A stretch of DNA of 64,000 bases from Streptomyces sp. CB02058 (GCF_001905505.1 NZ_LIPG01000005.1:537621-601620), one strand, 5' to 3'. Positions 42,581-53,046 are shown, counted from the stretch's first letter. Made by a program: numbers and translations. Notes: generated from the letters alone by a model not told the origin.

Positions 42581-44056
42581 GTGAGCACCGAGAACGAGGG
42601 CAACGAGAACAACGCGGTTCCGTCCGTACCGTCTGTTCCGACCGCGCCTCCCGTGCCGGCCGCCGCTCCCGAGGGCACCCCGCAGGGCAGCCCGCCCGCC
42701 CCGGAAACCCCTCCGGCCGCCCACACGGACGCACCGACGGCCCAGGTTCCGGCGTACCAGGAGCACGCGGGGCACGCCCACGACGAGCACCCGTACGCCC
42801 CGCCGGCTCCGGAGCAGCCCCCGGCCGCCTCGGCCGGCTGGCCGCCGCCCCCGCCGGCCATTCCCTCGTACGCCGACGGCGGCAGCCCCCCGGCCTGGGG
42901 AGCCCCCGCGCACGCGGAACCCGAGCACCCCCGCAAGCGCCGCGCCGGCGGACTGATCGCCGCCGTGGCCGTGGCCGCACTGGTCGCGGGCGGAGTCGGC
43001 GGAGCCCTCGGCTACTGGGCCGCCGACAGCAACGACGGCAGCTCCTCGGGGTCGACCACGGTCTCGGCCTCCAACAGCCCCAAGGACTTCAAGCGCGAGG
43101 CGGGCACCGTCGCGGGCGTCGCGGCGGGCGCGCTGCCCAGCGTGGTCACCATCGACGCGCAGTCCGGCGACGGCGAGGGCGGCACGGGCACCGGCTTCGT
43201 GTACGACAAGGAGGGCCACATCCTCACGAACAACCACGTGGTGGCCTCCGCGGCGGACAGCGGCCAGCTGACCGCGACGTTCTCCAACGGCAAGAAGTAC
43301 GACGCCGAGGTGGTCGGCCGGGCCCAGGGCTACGACGTGGCCGTGCTGAAGCTCAAGAACGCCCCGGACGGACTGACCCCGCTGGCCCTGGGCGACTCGG
43401 ACAAGGTCGCGGTGGGCGACTCCACCATCGCGATCGGCGCGCCGTTCGGCCTCTCCAACACGGTCACCACCGGCATCATCAGCGCGAAGGACCGCCCGGT
43501 GGCCTCCGGGGACGGTTCCAGCAACAACAACTCGTACATGAGCGCCCTCCAGACCGACGCCTCGATCAACCCGGGCAACTCCGGCGGCCCGCTGCTGGAC
43601 GCGGGCGGCGCGGTCATCGGCATCAACTCGGCCATCCAGTCCACCAGCGGCAGCGGCGCCGGCCAGTCCCAGGCCGGCTCCATCGGCCTCGGCTTCGCCA
43701 TCCCGGTCAACCAGGCGAAGAACGTCGCGGAGCAGCTGATCAAGACGGGCCAGCCGGTCTACCCGGTGATCGGCGCGACGGTGACGATGGAGGAGAAGAC
43801 CGGCGGCGCGGTCATCTCGGACGAGGGCGCGGGCGGCACCCCGGCCGTCACTCCGGACGGCCCGGCGGCGAAGGCGGGGCTCAAGGCCGGCGACGTGATC
43901 ACCAAGTTCAACGACACGGCGGTCGAGAGCGGACCGACCCTGATCGGCGAGATCTGGACCCACAAGCCGGGCGACAAGGTCACGATCACCTACGAGCGGG
44001 ACGGCAGGACGGCGACGGCCGAACTCACCCTGGGCGAGCGCAAGGGCGACAGCTGA
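42581..44056 (+). CDS. Membrane-anchored HtrA/DegP-like serine protease with PDZ domain
   Basis: The 491-residue protein starts at GTG 42581 (GAGGAG upstream). A Pro-rich cytoplasmic region of about 125 residues is followed by one TM helix (about 127-150), a trypsin-like domain and a PDZ domain (PDGPAAKAGLKAGDVITKF). The catalytic triad is H219 (TNNHVV), D252 (YDVAVLKL) and S334 (NPGNSGGPL). It should act outside the membrane on misfolded or regulatory proteins. tRNA-Ser(UGA) follows 60 bp after the stop. Confidence 0.94.
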   Translation: MSTENEGNENNAVPSVPSVPTAPPVPAAAPEGTPQGSPPAPETPPAAHTDAPTAQVPAYQEHAGHAHDEHPYAPPAPEQPPAASAGWPPPPPAIPSYADGGSPPAWGAPAHAEPEHPRKRRAGGLIAAVAVAALVAGGVGGALGYWAADSNDGSSSGSTTVSASNSPKDFKREAGTVAGVAAGALPSVVTIDAQSGDGEGGTGTGFVYDKEGHILTNNHVVASAADSGQLTATFSNGKKYDAEVVGRAQGYDVAVLKLKNAPDGLTPLALGDSDKVAVGDSTIAIGAPFGLSNTVTTGIISAKDRPVASGDGSSNNNSYMSALQTDASINPGNSGGPLLDAGGAVIGINSAIQSTSGSGAGQSQAGSIGLGFAIPVNQAKNVAEQLIKTGQPVYPVIGATVTMEEKTGGAVISDEGAGGTPAVTPDGPAAKAGLKAGDVITKFNDTAVESGPTLIGEIWTHKPGDKVTITYERDGRTATAELTLGERKGDS

Positions 44057-44117
44057 CCGGCTAGGCTGTTCCACGCATCACGCGGGCCGGGCTGCACCGG
44101 ACAGGGCGGGGATGCGG

Positions 44118-44202
44118 GGTGGGTTGCCCGAGCGGCCTAAGGGAACGGTCTTGAAAACCGTCGTGGCGCGAGTCACCGTGGGTTCAAATCCCACACCCAC
44201 CG
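44118..44202 (+). tRNA. tRNA-Ser, anticodon UGA
   Basis: The 85-nt type II tRNA has acceptor GGTGGGT/ACCCACC with discriminator G, anticodon loop CTTGAAA (UGA) and T-arm GTGGG-TTCAAAT-CCCAC. CCA is not encoded. A strong terminator follows at 44209-44249. Confidence 0.95.
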
Positions 44203-44208
44203 CAGTGC

Positions 44209-44249
44209 GAGAAGGCCCCTGACCGGTACCTCTGGTCAGGGGCCTTCTC
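44209..44249 (+). terminator. Terminator after tRNA-Ser(UGA)
   Basis: GAGAAGGCCCCTGACC pairs perfectly with GGTCAGGGGCCTTCTC over a 9-nt loop, followed by GTTGTCC. Confidence 0.85.
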
Positions 44250-44359
44250 GTTGTCCTGTCCGTCAACGCACGTAGTTCCCCGTTCCCCGCAGTCGGCGGG
44301 GCCGGGGCGCGGCCCGCGAACAGGGCGTCCCGGTGGAGCCGGGAGAGTGGCCCGCTCGG

Positions 44360-45259
44360 TCAGGGCGTTCGGCGTGGTGCGGTCAGGCGGGCGGCGGAGG
44401 CGATGGCGGCGCGTGCCTCCTGTTCCGTGAGCCCCGTGCTGAGCGCCGCGTCGGTGAGGGCGTCCGCGAGGTCGTCGCCGAAGCCGTGTTCGTACGCGCG
44501 ACAGGCCGCCCAGAACAGCCGGGTGTTGCGCTGGCCTTCATGTGCCGCCCGTACGAACTGGACCAGCCCTTCGCCCTGCCGCGCGGGGGCGGCCCGGCCG
44601 GAGGACCGGTGGGGGCGCGGTGGGGGCGTGAGCAGGCGCAGGAGGGCGCGGGGGCAGGGTGCGGGAGTCAGATGCGCCGTGCCGGGGGCGAGCCGGTAGC
44701 GGCCGTGGGTGGTGACCGAGCCGGGGCCGACCAGGTAACCGCCGGCCCCGCGGACGTCGATGCCGGGAGCCAGTCGGCTGGCGGAGTTGGGCACCGGGAC
44801 GCCGGAGGGCCCCGTCAGCCAGAGGTGCCGGCCGCCGCTCGGGGTGAGCACGGTGACGGTGGCCGGGATGGTGAACAGGTGCTGGAGGGCCAGGTGCTGG
44901 AGGGCGGCGACGGAGTCGTTGCCGTGCGTGGTGTCGATGTCCAGATCGATGCCGATGAGGCGGTGCGGCGCGCGCCCGCAGGCGATGCCGTACCCGGTCG
45001 CCCTGGGGGCGGCGGCGAAGAGTGCCCGGATCGCGGCGGGGTCGGTGGTCGCGTCGTGGACACCGTGGCCGGGGAGTCCGCAGGCGCCCCGGCACTGCAC
45101 GGGAGGGTCCTCGTCGTGGTGGGGGGAGCGCAGGGCGGGGAGCTTGGTGGCGGACAGCGGGAAGACGGGGAGCCCGCGCTCGGCGGCGGAGAGCGCGTGC
45201 GCCAGGGCCAGGGTGGCGGTCTGCCGGTCGATGATGGCCATGCCCATAGTTTCGTACAT
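44360..45259 (-). CDS. Bifunctional DNA primase/polymerase (Prim-Pol) N-terminal domain protein
   Basis: The 299-residue protein has the Prim-Pol catalytic acidic pair in LIGIDLDIDTTHG and the GGRHLWLTG nucleotide motif, plus GAGGYLVGPGS. A CRGACGLPGHG stretch may bind zinc. No helicase domain is fused. The start is uncertain (ATG at 45259, or the ATGs four and six codons further in). Prim-Pol proteins serve replication in actinomycete integrative elements (AICEs). Its place next to tRNA-Ser(UGA) could mark an old integration, but no integrase or transfer gene remains. Confidence 0.85.
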   Translation of the reverse strand: MYETMGMAIIDRQTATLALAHALSAAERGLPVFPLSATKLPALRSPHHDEDPPVQCRGACGLPGHGVHDATTDPAAIRALFAAAPRATGYGIACGRAPHRLIGIDLDIDTTHGNDSVAALQHLALQHLFTIPATVTVLTPSGGRHLWLTGPSGVPVPNSASRLAPGIDVRGAGGYLVGPGSVTTHGRYRLAPGTAHLTPAPCPRALLRLLTPPPRPHRSSGRAAPARQGEGLVQFVRAAHEGQRNTRLFWAACRAYEHGFGDDLADALTDAALSTGLTEQEARAAIASAARLTAPRRTP

Positions 45260-45606
45260 GCGTTCGAAGAAAGGAAGGGGATTCCTGGGGTCCTCCTGGC
45301 GGTTCCGGCGCCCTCGCGGCTGGAACGGGGTGGCGCCTCGGCCGGAATCGGGCGGCTCCTCGGCCGGAGCCTGAGGGCTCCTTGCCCGGCGGTCCCGGGT
45401 GGTTCCTGGTGGATCGCTTCCGCGGGCCCGAGGGGTTTATCGGGTGGTCCTCATACCTACGGGGGAATCGCGGATCACGGGCGATTCGGCGGGGATGCGC
45501 TGGGCAGTTCTGCTTCCGCGACGTCGTGACCAGCACCGAGGCGGTCGGCCAACTGCTTCGGAACCAGCCGTATCAAGCCGCATTCAGGTTCCTGGAGGAA
45601 ATTGAC
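45260..45606. other. Promoter region of the small secreted protein
   Basis: The 347 bp contain no gene. GGAGGAA at 45593-45599 is the RBS of the next gene. Upstream TCATACCTACGGGGGAATCG could include a -10 region. No clear operator is seen. Confidence 0.5.
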
Positions 45607-45918
45607 ATGGCAAGTACCCGTACCGCTCGCACCCTTGCTGCCGTTGCCGCCCTGCCTCTCACCGTCGCCCTCTTCGGAGGTATCGCGGTGGCGGACAACG
45701 GTTCGTTCGCCAGCGACGGATCGAACGCGGCGGTGGCGACCATCGGGTCCGGCGGTGTCGGTGGGAACAACTCCGGCAATTCATCCACGTCGCAGCAGCA
45801 GGCCGTCGGCTTCGGTGCGTCGAACCACAGCAATTCGGCCCAGGTGAACGGCTCGGCTTTCACGGTGATCGACCAGTCGACCCGCATCTACTCGGTGACC
45901 TTCTCGCCGCTCTGGTGA
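45607..45918 (+). CDS. Small secreted Asn/Ser/Gln-rich protein
   Basis: The 103-residue protein has a signal peptide (TARTLAAVAALPLTVALFGG) and a mature part that begins near DNGSFASDG. It is rich in Gly, Asn, Ser and Gln (GGNNSGNSSTSQQQAVGFG, SNHSNSAQVNGSAFTVIDQ). There are no cysteines and no chaplin motif. Beta-rich Asn/Gln repeats suggest a surface or fibril-forming protein, or a chaplin/rodlin-associated factor, but that is inference. GGAGGAA precedes the ATG, and a perfect 16-bp hairpin follows the stop, so the gene is a complete independent unit. Confidence 0.8.
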   Translation: MASTRTARTLAAVAALPLTVALFGGIAVADNGSFASDGSNAAVATIGSGGVGGNNSGNSSTSQQQAVGFGASNHSNSAQVNGSAFTVIDQSTRIYSVTFSPLW

Positions 45919-45931
45919 CCTGAGGGGGGTT

Positions 45932-45973
45932 GGCCCGTGCGCCGGCGGAAGTCCCGTCGCCGGCGCACGGGCC
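45932..45973 (+). terminator. Terminator after small secreted protein gene
   Basis: GGCCCGTGCGCCGGCG and CGCCGGCGCACGGGCC pair perfectly (16 bp) across a 10-nt loop, starting 14 bp after the stop codon. Confidence 0.85.
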
Positions 45974-46013
45974 GCTTCCGTACACGGAGGTGGACGGCCC
46001 CGGGTCCCGAACG

Positions 46014-46125
46014 GAGGGCTTTCGTGCGGAGGGCTTTCGCGCGGAGGAGCGCAATCCGGGGCGAGCGATCCTGGGGCGGGTGACCCGGGGTGAGTGATCC
46101 GGGGGCGAGTGCCCCGGGGTGAGCG
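46014..46125. repeat. 15-bp duplication plus imperfect 15-bp-like units
   Basis: GAGGGCTTTCGTGCG (46014-46028) is followed by GAGGGCTTTCGCGCG (46029-46043). From about 46055 to 46125 units of the type GGGGYGAGTGATCC recur roughly every 15 bp with substitutions. Confidence 0.7.
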
Positions 46126-46248
46126 GCCCGCGAACTTCCGTACGGACGCGAGTAGTCCCAGGGGATGACGGCGGCGGCTCCGGGGCCCGACCCAGGAGGT
46201 GGGACGGGGTGCCCGGAGGCGCGGACCCTGAGGCCCGGGGCCGGGGAC

Positions 46249-46283
46249 CCTGAAGGAGGGTGTGCCGCCCCTCCACCTTCAGG
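46249..46283. promoter_or_regulatory. Hairpin upstream of SigE-type sigma-factor gene
   Basis: CCTGAAGGAGGG pairs with CCCTCCACCTTCAGG through two short helices separated by a 2-nt bulge. It lies about 95 bp upstream of the sigma-factor start and could be a leader structure or a leftover terminator. Confidence 0.4.
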
Positions 46284-46378
46284 AGGTGAGGACCGCCCCA
46301 CCCCTACACCCTGAGGCGGACGCGGCTTCGGGACCTGGGGCCGATCCCCTCGTCCGTGTCCGCTCCTAGCGTGGAGCC

Positions 46379-46933
46379 ATGACCACGCCAGTCTGCACCG
46401 GCGCCTCCAGGGCGGCCGCTGCTGCCACCGGACACCGCCGCTATCCGTCGTTCTCGTCGTACGTACGGGCGCGGGGGCCCGTGCTGCTGCGTACCGCCCG
46501 CTCCCTCACCGCGAATCCGAGCGATGCCGAGGATCTGCTGCAGACCGCTCTCACCAAGACGTACGTCGCCTGGGAGCGGATCGAGGACCACCGGGCCCTC
46601 GACGGATACGTCCGCCGCGCCCTGGTGAACACCCGCACCTCCCAGTGGCGCAAGCGCAAGGTCGACGAGTTCGCCTGCGAGGAGCTGCCGGAGAGGGAGG
46701 CCGCGCCGGCGCCCGACCCCGCCGAGCAGCAGACGCTGCACGACGCGATGTGGCGGGCCGTGCTCAAGCTCCCCGACCGCCAGCGCGCCATGGTCGTCCT
46801 CAGGTATTACGAGGACCTCAGCGAGGCGCAGACGGCCGAGGTGCTGGGGGTCTCCGTCGGTACGGTGAAGAGCGCCGTGTCGCGGGCGCTCGGGAAGCTC
46901 CGCGAGGACCCGGAGCTCAGCCCGGTCCGCTGA
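46379..46933 (+). CDS. SigE-family (ECF) RNA polymerase sigma factor
   Basis: The 184-residue protein has sigma region 2 (ANPSDAEDLLQTALTKTYVAW) and region 4 (LPDRQRAMVVLRYYEDLSE, VSVGTVKSAVSRALGKLRED). It belongs to the actinobacterial SigE/ECF subgroup of small sigma factors that often have a membrane anti-sigma partner. No such partner is adjacent; the next gene is an acyl-CoA ligase. Upstream GTGGAG may serve as RBS for the ATG at 46379. Confidence 0.9.
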   Translation: MTTPVCTGASRAAAAATGHRRYPSFSSYVRARGPVLLRTARSLTANPSDAEDLLQTALTKTYVAWERIEDHRALDGYVRRALVNTRTSQWRKRKVDEFACEELPEREAAPAPDPAEQQTLHDAMWRAVLKLPDRQRAMVVLRYYEDLSEAQTAEVLGVSVGTVKSAVSRALGKLREDPELSPVR

Positions 46934-47131
46934 GACGCGCAGGACGCCCACGCCCGATGAGGACCGTTCCGAGCCCTCCGCAGCCCTTCGCAGCCCTTCG
47001 AAGGCCGCTCCGAAGCCCGGTTTCTGGCGGCCGACGCTGATTCGTACTCCCGGAAGTAGTGACATACCGCGTGGTATGTGAGCAGAATCAGCGCACCCTT
47101 ACTGCCACGTAGCGCCCACCGGGAGGACGCC

Positions 47132-48778
<1,647 letters not shown>

Positions 48779-48804
48779 GCCGGGCGCCCCTGGGCGCCGC
48801 ACAC

Positions 48805-48843
48805 GACGAGGGCGGTACGGGGTCTTCCCGTACCGCCCTCGTC
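48805..48843. terminator. Bidirectional terminator between convergent genes
   Basis: GACGAGGGCGGTACGGG and CCCGTACCGCCCTCGTC pair perfectly (17 bp) across a 5-nt loop. It separates the acyl-CoA ligase from the large PAS protein gene, which ends 25 bp further on the opposite strand. Confidence 0.9.
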
Positions 48844-48867
48844 GTACGCGTCCGGTGACGTCCGCCG

Positions 48868-51800
48868 TCAGTTCGTCCCTATCTTCGCCAGGAGATCCAC
48901 GATCCGGGACTGCACCTCGTCGCTCGTCGAGCGCTCGGCGAGGAAGAGCACCGTCTCGCCCGAAGCGAGCCTGGGAAGGTCCGCCTCCTCCATCCCGGCC
49001 GAGGTGTAGACGACCAGCGGAGTGTGGTTCAGCGCGCCGTTCGCGCGCAGCCAGTCGATGATCCCGGCGCGGCGGCGGCGCACCTGCATCAGGTCCATCA
49101 CGACCAGGTTCGGCCGCATCCGGGTCGCGAGATCGACGGCCTCGGTGTCGCCGGAAGCCCGCGCGACCTGCATGCCGCGCCGCTCCAGCGTCTCGGTGAG
49201 GGCCAGCGCGATCTCCTCGTGCTCCTCGATCACGAGGACCCGCGGCGGGTGCTGGTCGCTGTCGCGCGGGGCGAGCGCCTTGAGCAGCACGGCCGGGTCG
49301 GCGCCGTACGCCGCTTCCCGGGTCGCCTGCCCGAGACCCGCCGTCACGAGCACCGGGACCTCGGCCGCCACCGCGGCCTGACGCAGCGACTGCAGCGCCG
49401 TACGGGTGATCGGCCCGGTCAGCGGGTCCACGAACAGGGCGGCGGGGAAGGCCGCGATCTGGGCGTCGACCTCCTCGCGCGAGTGCACGATCACGGGACG
49501 GTAGCCGCGGTCGCTCAGCGCCTGCTGGGTGGAGACGTCGGGGGCGGGCCAGACGAGCAGCCTGCGCGGGTTGTCCAGGGGCTCCGGGGGCAGTTCGTCG
49601 TCGACGGGCTGCGGCTGCGGACGGTTGGCGACCTCGACGGCGCCACCGGGCCCGTCCAGCGGCTCCGGGCCCTCCGCGCCCTCGTCGGGCGCCCCTATGG
49701 CGTACGCGCGCCCCTCGGACGCGGGAGCGGACATCAGCCGGCCCGAGCCGGAGCCCTGCACGGTGCTCCCCTGGGTGCCACCGGGCTGCGGCGGGACAGG
49801 GGCCGTGACGGGCTGCGGCGGTACGGGAGCCGTCGCGGCAGGGGTCTGACGCTCGGCCTCAGGCGGGGCGGCGAGCTTACGGCGCCGCCCGGCACCCCCG
49901 AGCGTCTGGTTCTGCTGATGCGCGAGGTGCTGCGCGAAGGGCACGCCCTGCCCCAGCGTCCGGACGCTGAAGGCGCGGCCCTGGGTCGAGTCCGAGGACG
50001 CGGGCATCGGCGCCTCGGCAGGCAGCGGCTGGCGCCGCGCGTCCGGTGCGGGGGCGTGCGCGTCGGCGTCGGCCGGGTGTGCGTCCGGCGTCGGTACGGG
50101 ACCGGAAGGGCCGGCGGGGGCGGCGGTGCCCGTGGTGTGCGTGGTGCTGCCGGGGCCCGCCCAGGACTCGTCCGGAGCCACGTCGTCCTCGTGCACCAGT
50201 GCGGCCAGCCCTTGCCCCGACGTGCCCGACTGCGCCCAGTCGGGCTGCGGGGGAACGGCGGGCAGCGGCTGCCCGGGCACGGGGTGCCCCGGTCCGAGCT
50301 GCGGCTCCGGCGCGTCGGCGGGCCGCCCCCTGCGGCGGCCGGAGGGCACGGGGTGCGGCTGCGGCGGGGTGTGGTCCGCGTCCGGCGCGGTCCGCACGGC
50401 GTCGTGACGCTCGGGCAGCGAACCGTCTTCGGCCGCGTGGTGCCGGGGACCGCCCTCGGCCGCGAGGTGCTGAGGGCCCGTCGGGATCTGCTGAGGACTC
50501 GCCGGGACGTGCGGGGGGCCCGCATCGGTCGGCTGCGGGCCCGGTGCGGCCTGCTGGGGGTCCGGTGCGACCGGCTGGTCGGGGACCGGGACCGGGACCG
50601 GAGGCGTGACGGGGGCCGGGGCCACGACGGGCGAGCCCGGGGCCACCGGCGGAATCCGGTCGGCGGCGGCGGGCGGCAGCGCGAACGCCGTACGGGGCCC
50701 GGTGTTCTCCGCCGCCGCGGCGCGTTCCTGCGCCGCGGCCAGGGCCCGGCGGGCGCGCCGGCCGCTGGGCTGCTGTGCCGGCTCCTCCTGCCTCGGGTGC
50801 TCCGCCTGGGCCTCGGACGAGGCGAGCGCGGGCAGCGCGGGCTGGCCGCCGCCCTGACGCCCGGTCCGCGCGGCGTTCTGCGGCACGCCCTGGGGCGGCA
50901 CCGTCTGCCCGCGCTGCGGACGGCCGCCGCCCTGCGCGCCCTCGGCCGCCGTGACGACCGAACCCTCGGAGGGGGCCTGGCCCGCCGCGGGAAGTGCCAG
51001 GGCCTGCCGGGGCTGGTCGGCCGCGGGGCCCGTCTCGGCGGGGCTGGGCCTGCCGCGCCTGCGGCCCGAACCCTCGCCGCGCTGAGGCGGGGTCAGCGCC
51101 GGCTCGCGCTCCTCCTGCTGCTGTTCCTGGGGGGCCGGGGTCTCCTTGCGAGCCCTGCGACGCCCGGTCGGCTCGGCCGCCGCTGTGTCCCCTGACGCGG
51201 AGGCCGGGTCCAGGGGGCTGTCCAGGAACGCGTCCGTCGACGCCCTGCGCGCCCTGCGCCGGCCGCCGCCCGCGGGCTGGGGCGCGGCCTCCGGCGCGAC
51301 GGGCTCATCGGCAACCGGCGCGGCGGCCGGCTCGGCCACCGTCTCCGGTGCGGGCGCGGGTACGGCCTCCGGCGTGGGCACCGGCGCGATCGTCCCGGAA
51401 CCCGTACCGATCGGCACCTCCAGGACGTACGCGCTGCCGCTCATGCCCGGCATCTCGTGCGTCTGGAGCACCCCGCCGTGCGCCCGTACGATCCCGCGCA
51501 CGATCGGCACATGCACCGGGTCACCCCCGGCGAACGGCCCACGCACCTCGATGCGCACGACGTCACCACGCTGCGCCGCTGCCACCACGACCGTCGAGTC
51601 GACGTAACCGCCGCCCGGCACCAGCCGGGCCTTGCCGGTCGAGTCGACACCGGCGACGTCGGCGACGAGATGGGCGAGCGCCGTGATCAGCCGTCCCGCG
51701 TCGACCTCGGCCTCGATCGGCGGCGCGTGCACCGCGAACTGGGCGCGGCCGGGACCGATCAGCTCGACCGCGCCGTCGATACCGGCGGTCACCACCGAGT

Positions 51801-53046
51801 CGAGCAGCACCGGGTGCTTGACGAGCTCCTCGCTCCCGCTGTCCAGGCGCTGGTAGCTGAGTACGTTGTCGACGAGCGTCGTCATACGCGCGTAGCCCGC
51901 GGCGAGGTGGTGCAGGATCTGGTTGGCCTCGGGCCACAGCTGTCCGGCCGGGTCGGCCGCGAGGGTCGAGAGTTCGCCGCGCAGCTCCTCCAGCGGCCCG
52001 CGCAGGGACTCGCCGAGCACGGCGGTCAGCTGGGTGTGCCGCTCGCCGAGATCGGCGAGGCGCTCCGTCTTCTCCTCCAGCTCGGAGGCGTACCGCTCGG
52101 TGCGGTCGGCCGTCTCGGCCGCGTGCTTCTCGGTGAGCCGGGTGACCTCTGCGCCGTGGGCCTCGGTGAGCTCGGCGATCTCCGCCGCGTGGCGTTCGGT
52201 CAGCCGGGAGACCTCGCCGGTGTGCTGCTCGGTCAGTTCCTCGTAGGGCCTGCGGTCCGTGAACGTCATGACGGCGCCGACCAGCTGGTCCCCGTCGCGC
52301 ACCGGCGCGGTCGTCAGGTCGACCGGTACCTGGGCACCGCTCTTGGACCAGAGCACCTGTCCCCGCACCCGGTGCTTGCGGCCGGACTTCAGGGTGTCGG
52401 CGAGCGGGGACTCCTCGTACGGGAACGGCTCGCCCTCCGCACGCGAGTGCAGGATCAGCGGGTGGAGCTCCTTGCCGCCGAGGTCGCTGGCCCGGAAGCC
52501 GAGGATCTGGGCGGCGGCGGGGTTCACCAGGACGACCCGGCCGTCCGTGTCCGTGCCGACGACGCCCTCGGAGGCGGCCCGCAGGATCATCTCGGTCTGC
52601 CGCTGCGAACGGGCCAGCTCGGCCTCGGTGTCGACGGTGCCGGAGAGATCCCGTACGACGAGCATGAGCAGCTCGTCGCCGGTGTAGCTGGAGTGGATGT
52701 CGTTGTACCCGGCCTGGCCGCTGTCCAGGGCCGCGCTGGTGACCTCGACGGGATACTCGGTGCCGTCGGTACGGCGCGCGATCATCCGCGTCGGCTTGGT
52801 CCTGCCCTGCTCGTCCGCAGCGTCCGGCCTGCGCATCGATCCCGGGATCAGCCTGGAGTCGAACTCCGGGAGCAGATCCAGCAGCCCGCGGCCCACGAGC
52901 GCGGTGCCCGGGGTCTCGAACATTTCGAGGGCGATGGTGTTGGCGTTGACGACCGTGCCGTTGCAGTTGACGAGCAGGAGCCCGTCCGGAAGGGCGTCGA
53001 GTATGGCTGCGAGGCGAGCAGCGCCTCGGGATGGCCTGCTGCTCAC
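48868..53046 (-). CDS. Large PAS/pseudo-histidine-kinase/double-receiver signalling protein
   Basis: The 1392-residue protein starts at GTG 53046 with GGGAGGAAG upstream. PAS1 covers about 10-135 and PAS2 about 150-265. Five 11-residue repeats (LTERHAAEIAE type, 271-325) form a coiled coil. A dimerisation-like helix follows, but the phospho-acceptor HELRTPL is replaced by GESLRGPL, so no histidine is there. The ATPase-like part (about 410-560) lacks clear N and G1 boxes, ending VRGIVRAHGGVLQTHEMPG. A Pro/Ala-rich linker of about 600 residues leads to two receiver domains (1160-1266, D1207; 1267-1392, D1318 in VVMDLMQ). The second has EE for DD and lacks the lysine. It is cytoplasmic. It probably acts as a scaffold or partner rather than a kinase. 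Confidence 0.85.
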   Translation of the reverse strand: MSSRPSRGAARLAAILDALPDGLLLVNCNGTVVNANTIALEMFETPGTALVGRGLLDLLPEFDSRLIPGSMRRPDAADEQGRTKPTRMIARRTDGTEYPVEVTSAALDSGQAGYNDIHSSYTGDELLMLVVRDLSGTVDTEAELARSQRQTEMILRAASEGVVGTDTDGRVVLVNPAAAQILGFRASDLGGKELHPLILHSRAEGEPFPYEESPLADTLKSGRKHRVRGQVLWSKSGAQVPVDLTTAPVRDGDQLVGAVMTFTDRRPYEELTEQHTGEVSRLTERHAAEIAELTEAHGAEVTRLTEKHAAETADRTERYASELEEKTERLADLGERHTQLTAVLGESLRGPLEELRGELSTLAADPAGQLWPEANQILHHLAAGYARMTTLVDNVLSYQRLDSGSEELVKHPVLLDSVVTAGIDGAVELIGPGRAQFAVHAPPIEAEVDAGRLITALAHLVADVAGVDSTGKARLVPGGGYVDSTVVVAAAQRGDVVRIEVRGPFAGGDPVHVPIVRGIVRAHGGVLQTHEMPGMSGSAYVLEVPIGTGSGTIAPVPTPEAVPAPAPETVAEPAAAPVADEPVAPEAAPQPAGGGRRRARRASTDAFLDSPLDPASASGDTAAAEPTGRRRARKETPAPQEQQQEEREPALTPPQRGEGSGRRRGRPSPAETGPAADQPRQALALPAAGQAPSEGSVVTAAEGAQGGGRPQRGQTVPPQGVPQNAARTGRQGGGQPALPALASSEAQAEHPRQEEPAQQPSGRRARRALAAAQERAAAAENTGPRTAFALPPAAADRIPPVAPGSPVVAPAPVTPPVPVPVPDQPVAPDPQQAAPGPQPTDAGPPHVPASPQQIPTGPQHLAAEGGPRHHAAEDGSLPERHDAVRTAPDADHTPPQPHPVPSGRRRGRPADAPEPQLGPGHPVPGQPLPAVPPQPDWAQSGTSGQGLAALVHEDDVAPDESWAGPGSTTHTTGTAAPAGPSGPVPTPDAHPADADAHAPAPDARRQPLPAEAPMPASSDSTQGRAFSVRTLGQGVPFAQHLAHQQNQTLGGAGRRRKLAAPPEAERQTPAATAPVPPQPVTAPVPPQPGGTQGSTVQGSGSGRLMSAPASEGRAYAIGAPDEGAEGPEPLDGPGGAVEVANRPQPQPVDDELPPEPLDNPRRLLVWPAPDVSTQQALSDRGYRPVIVHSREEVDAQIAAFPAALFVDPLTGPITRTALQSLRQAAVAAEVPVLVTAGLGQATREAAYGADPAVLLKALAPRDSDQHPPRVLVIEEHEEIALALTETLERRGMQVARASGDTEAVDLATRMRPNLVVMDLMQVRRRRAGIIDWLRANGALNHTPLVVYTSAGMEEADLPRLASGETVLFLAERSTSDEVQSRIVDLLAKIGTN

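Larger units (their letters stand above)
45919..46378. other. Intergenic region rich in repeats before the sigma-factor gene
   Basis: The 460 bp contain a terminator (45932-45973), a 15-bp duplication and about five further 15-bp-like imperfect units (46014-46125), a GC-rich stretch and a hairpin at 46249-46283. No gene is apparent on either strand. Confidence 0.6.

Noticed and set aside
44118..45259. Integrated mobile element at tRNA-Ser(UGA)
   Set aside because: No integrase, excisionase, transfer gene or visible tRNA-3' direct repeat was found; only a Prim-Pol gene is suggestive, so it is reported as a finding rather than as an element.
49024..51195. 723-codon plus-strand frame opposite the large PAS protein
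   Set aside because: Arg/Gly-rich translation without motif, in the antisense frame of the Pro/Ala linker. Shadow frame.
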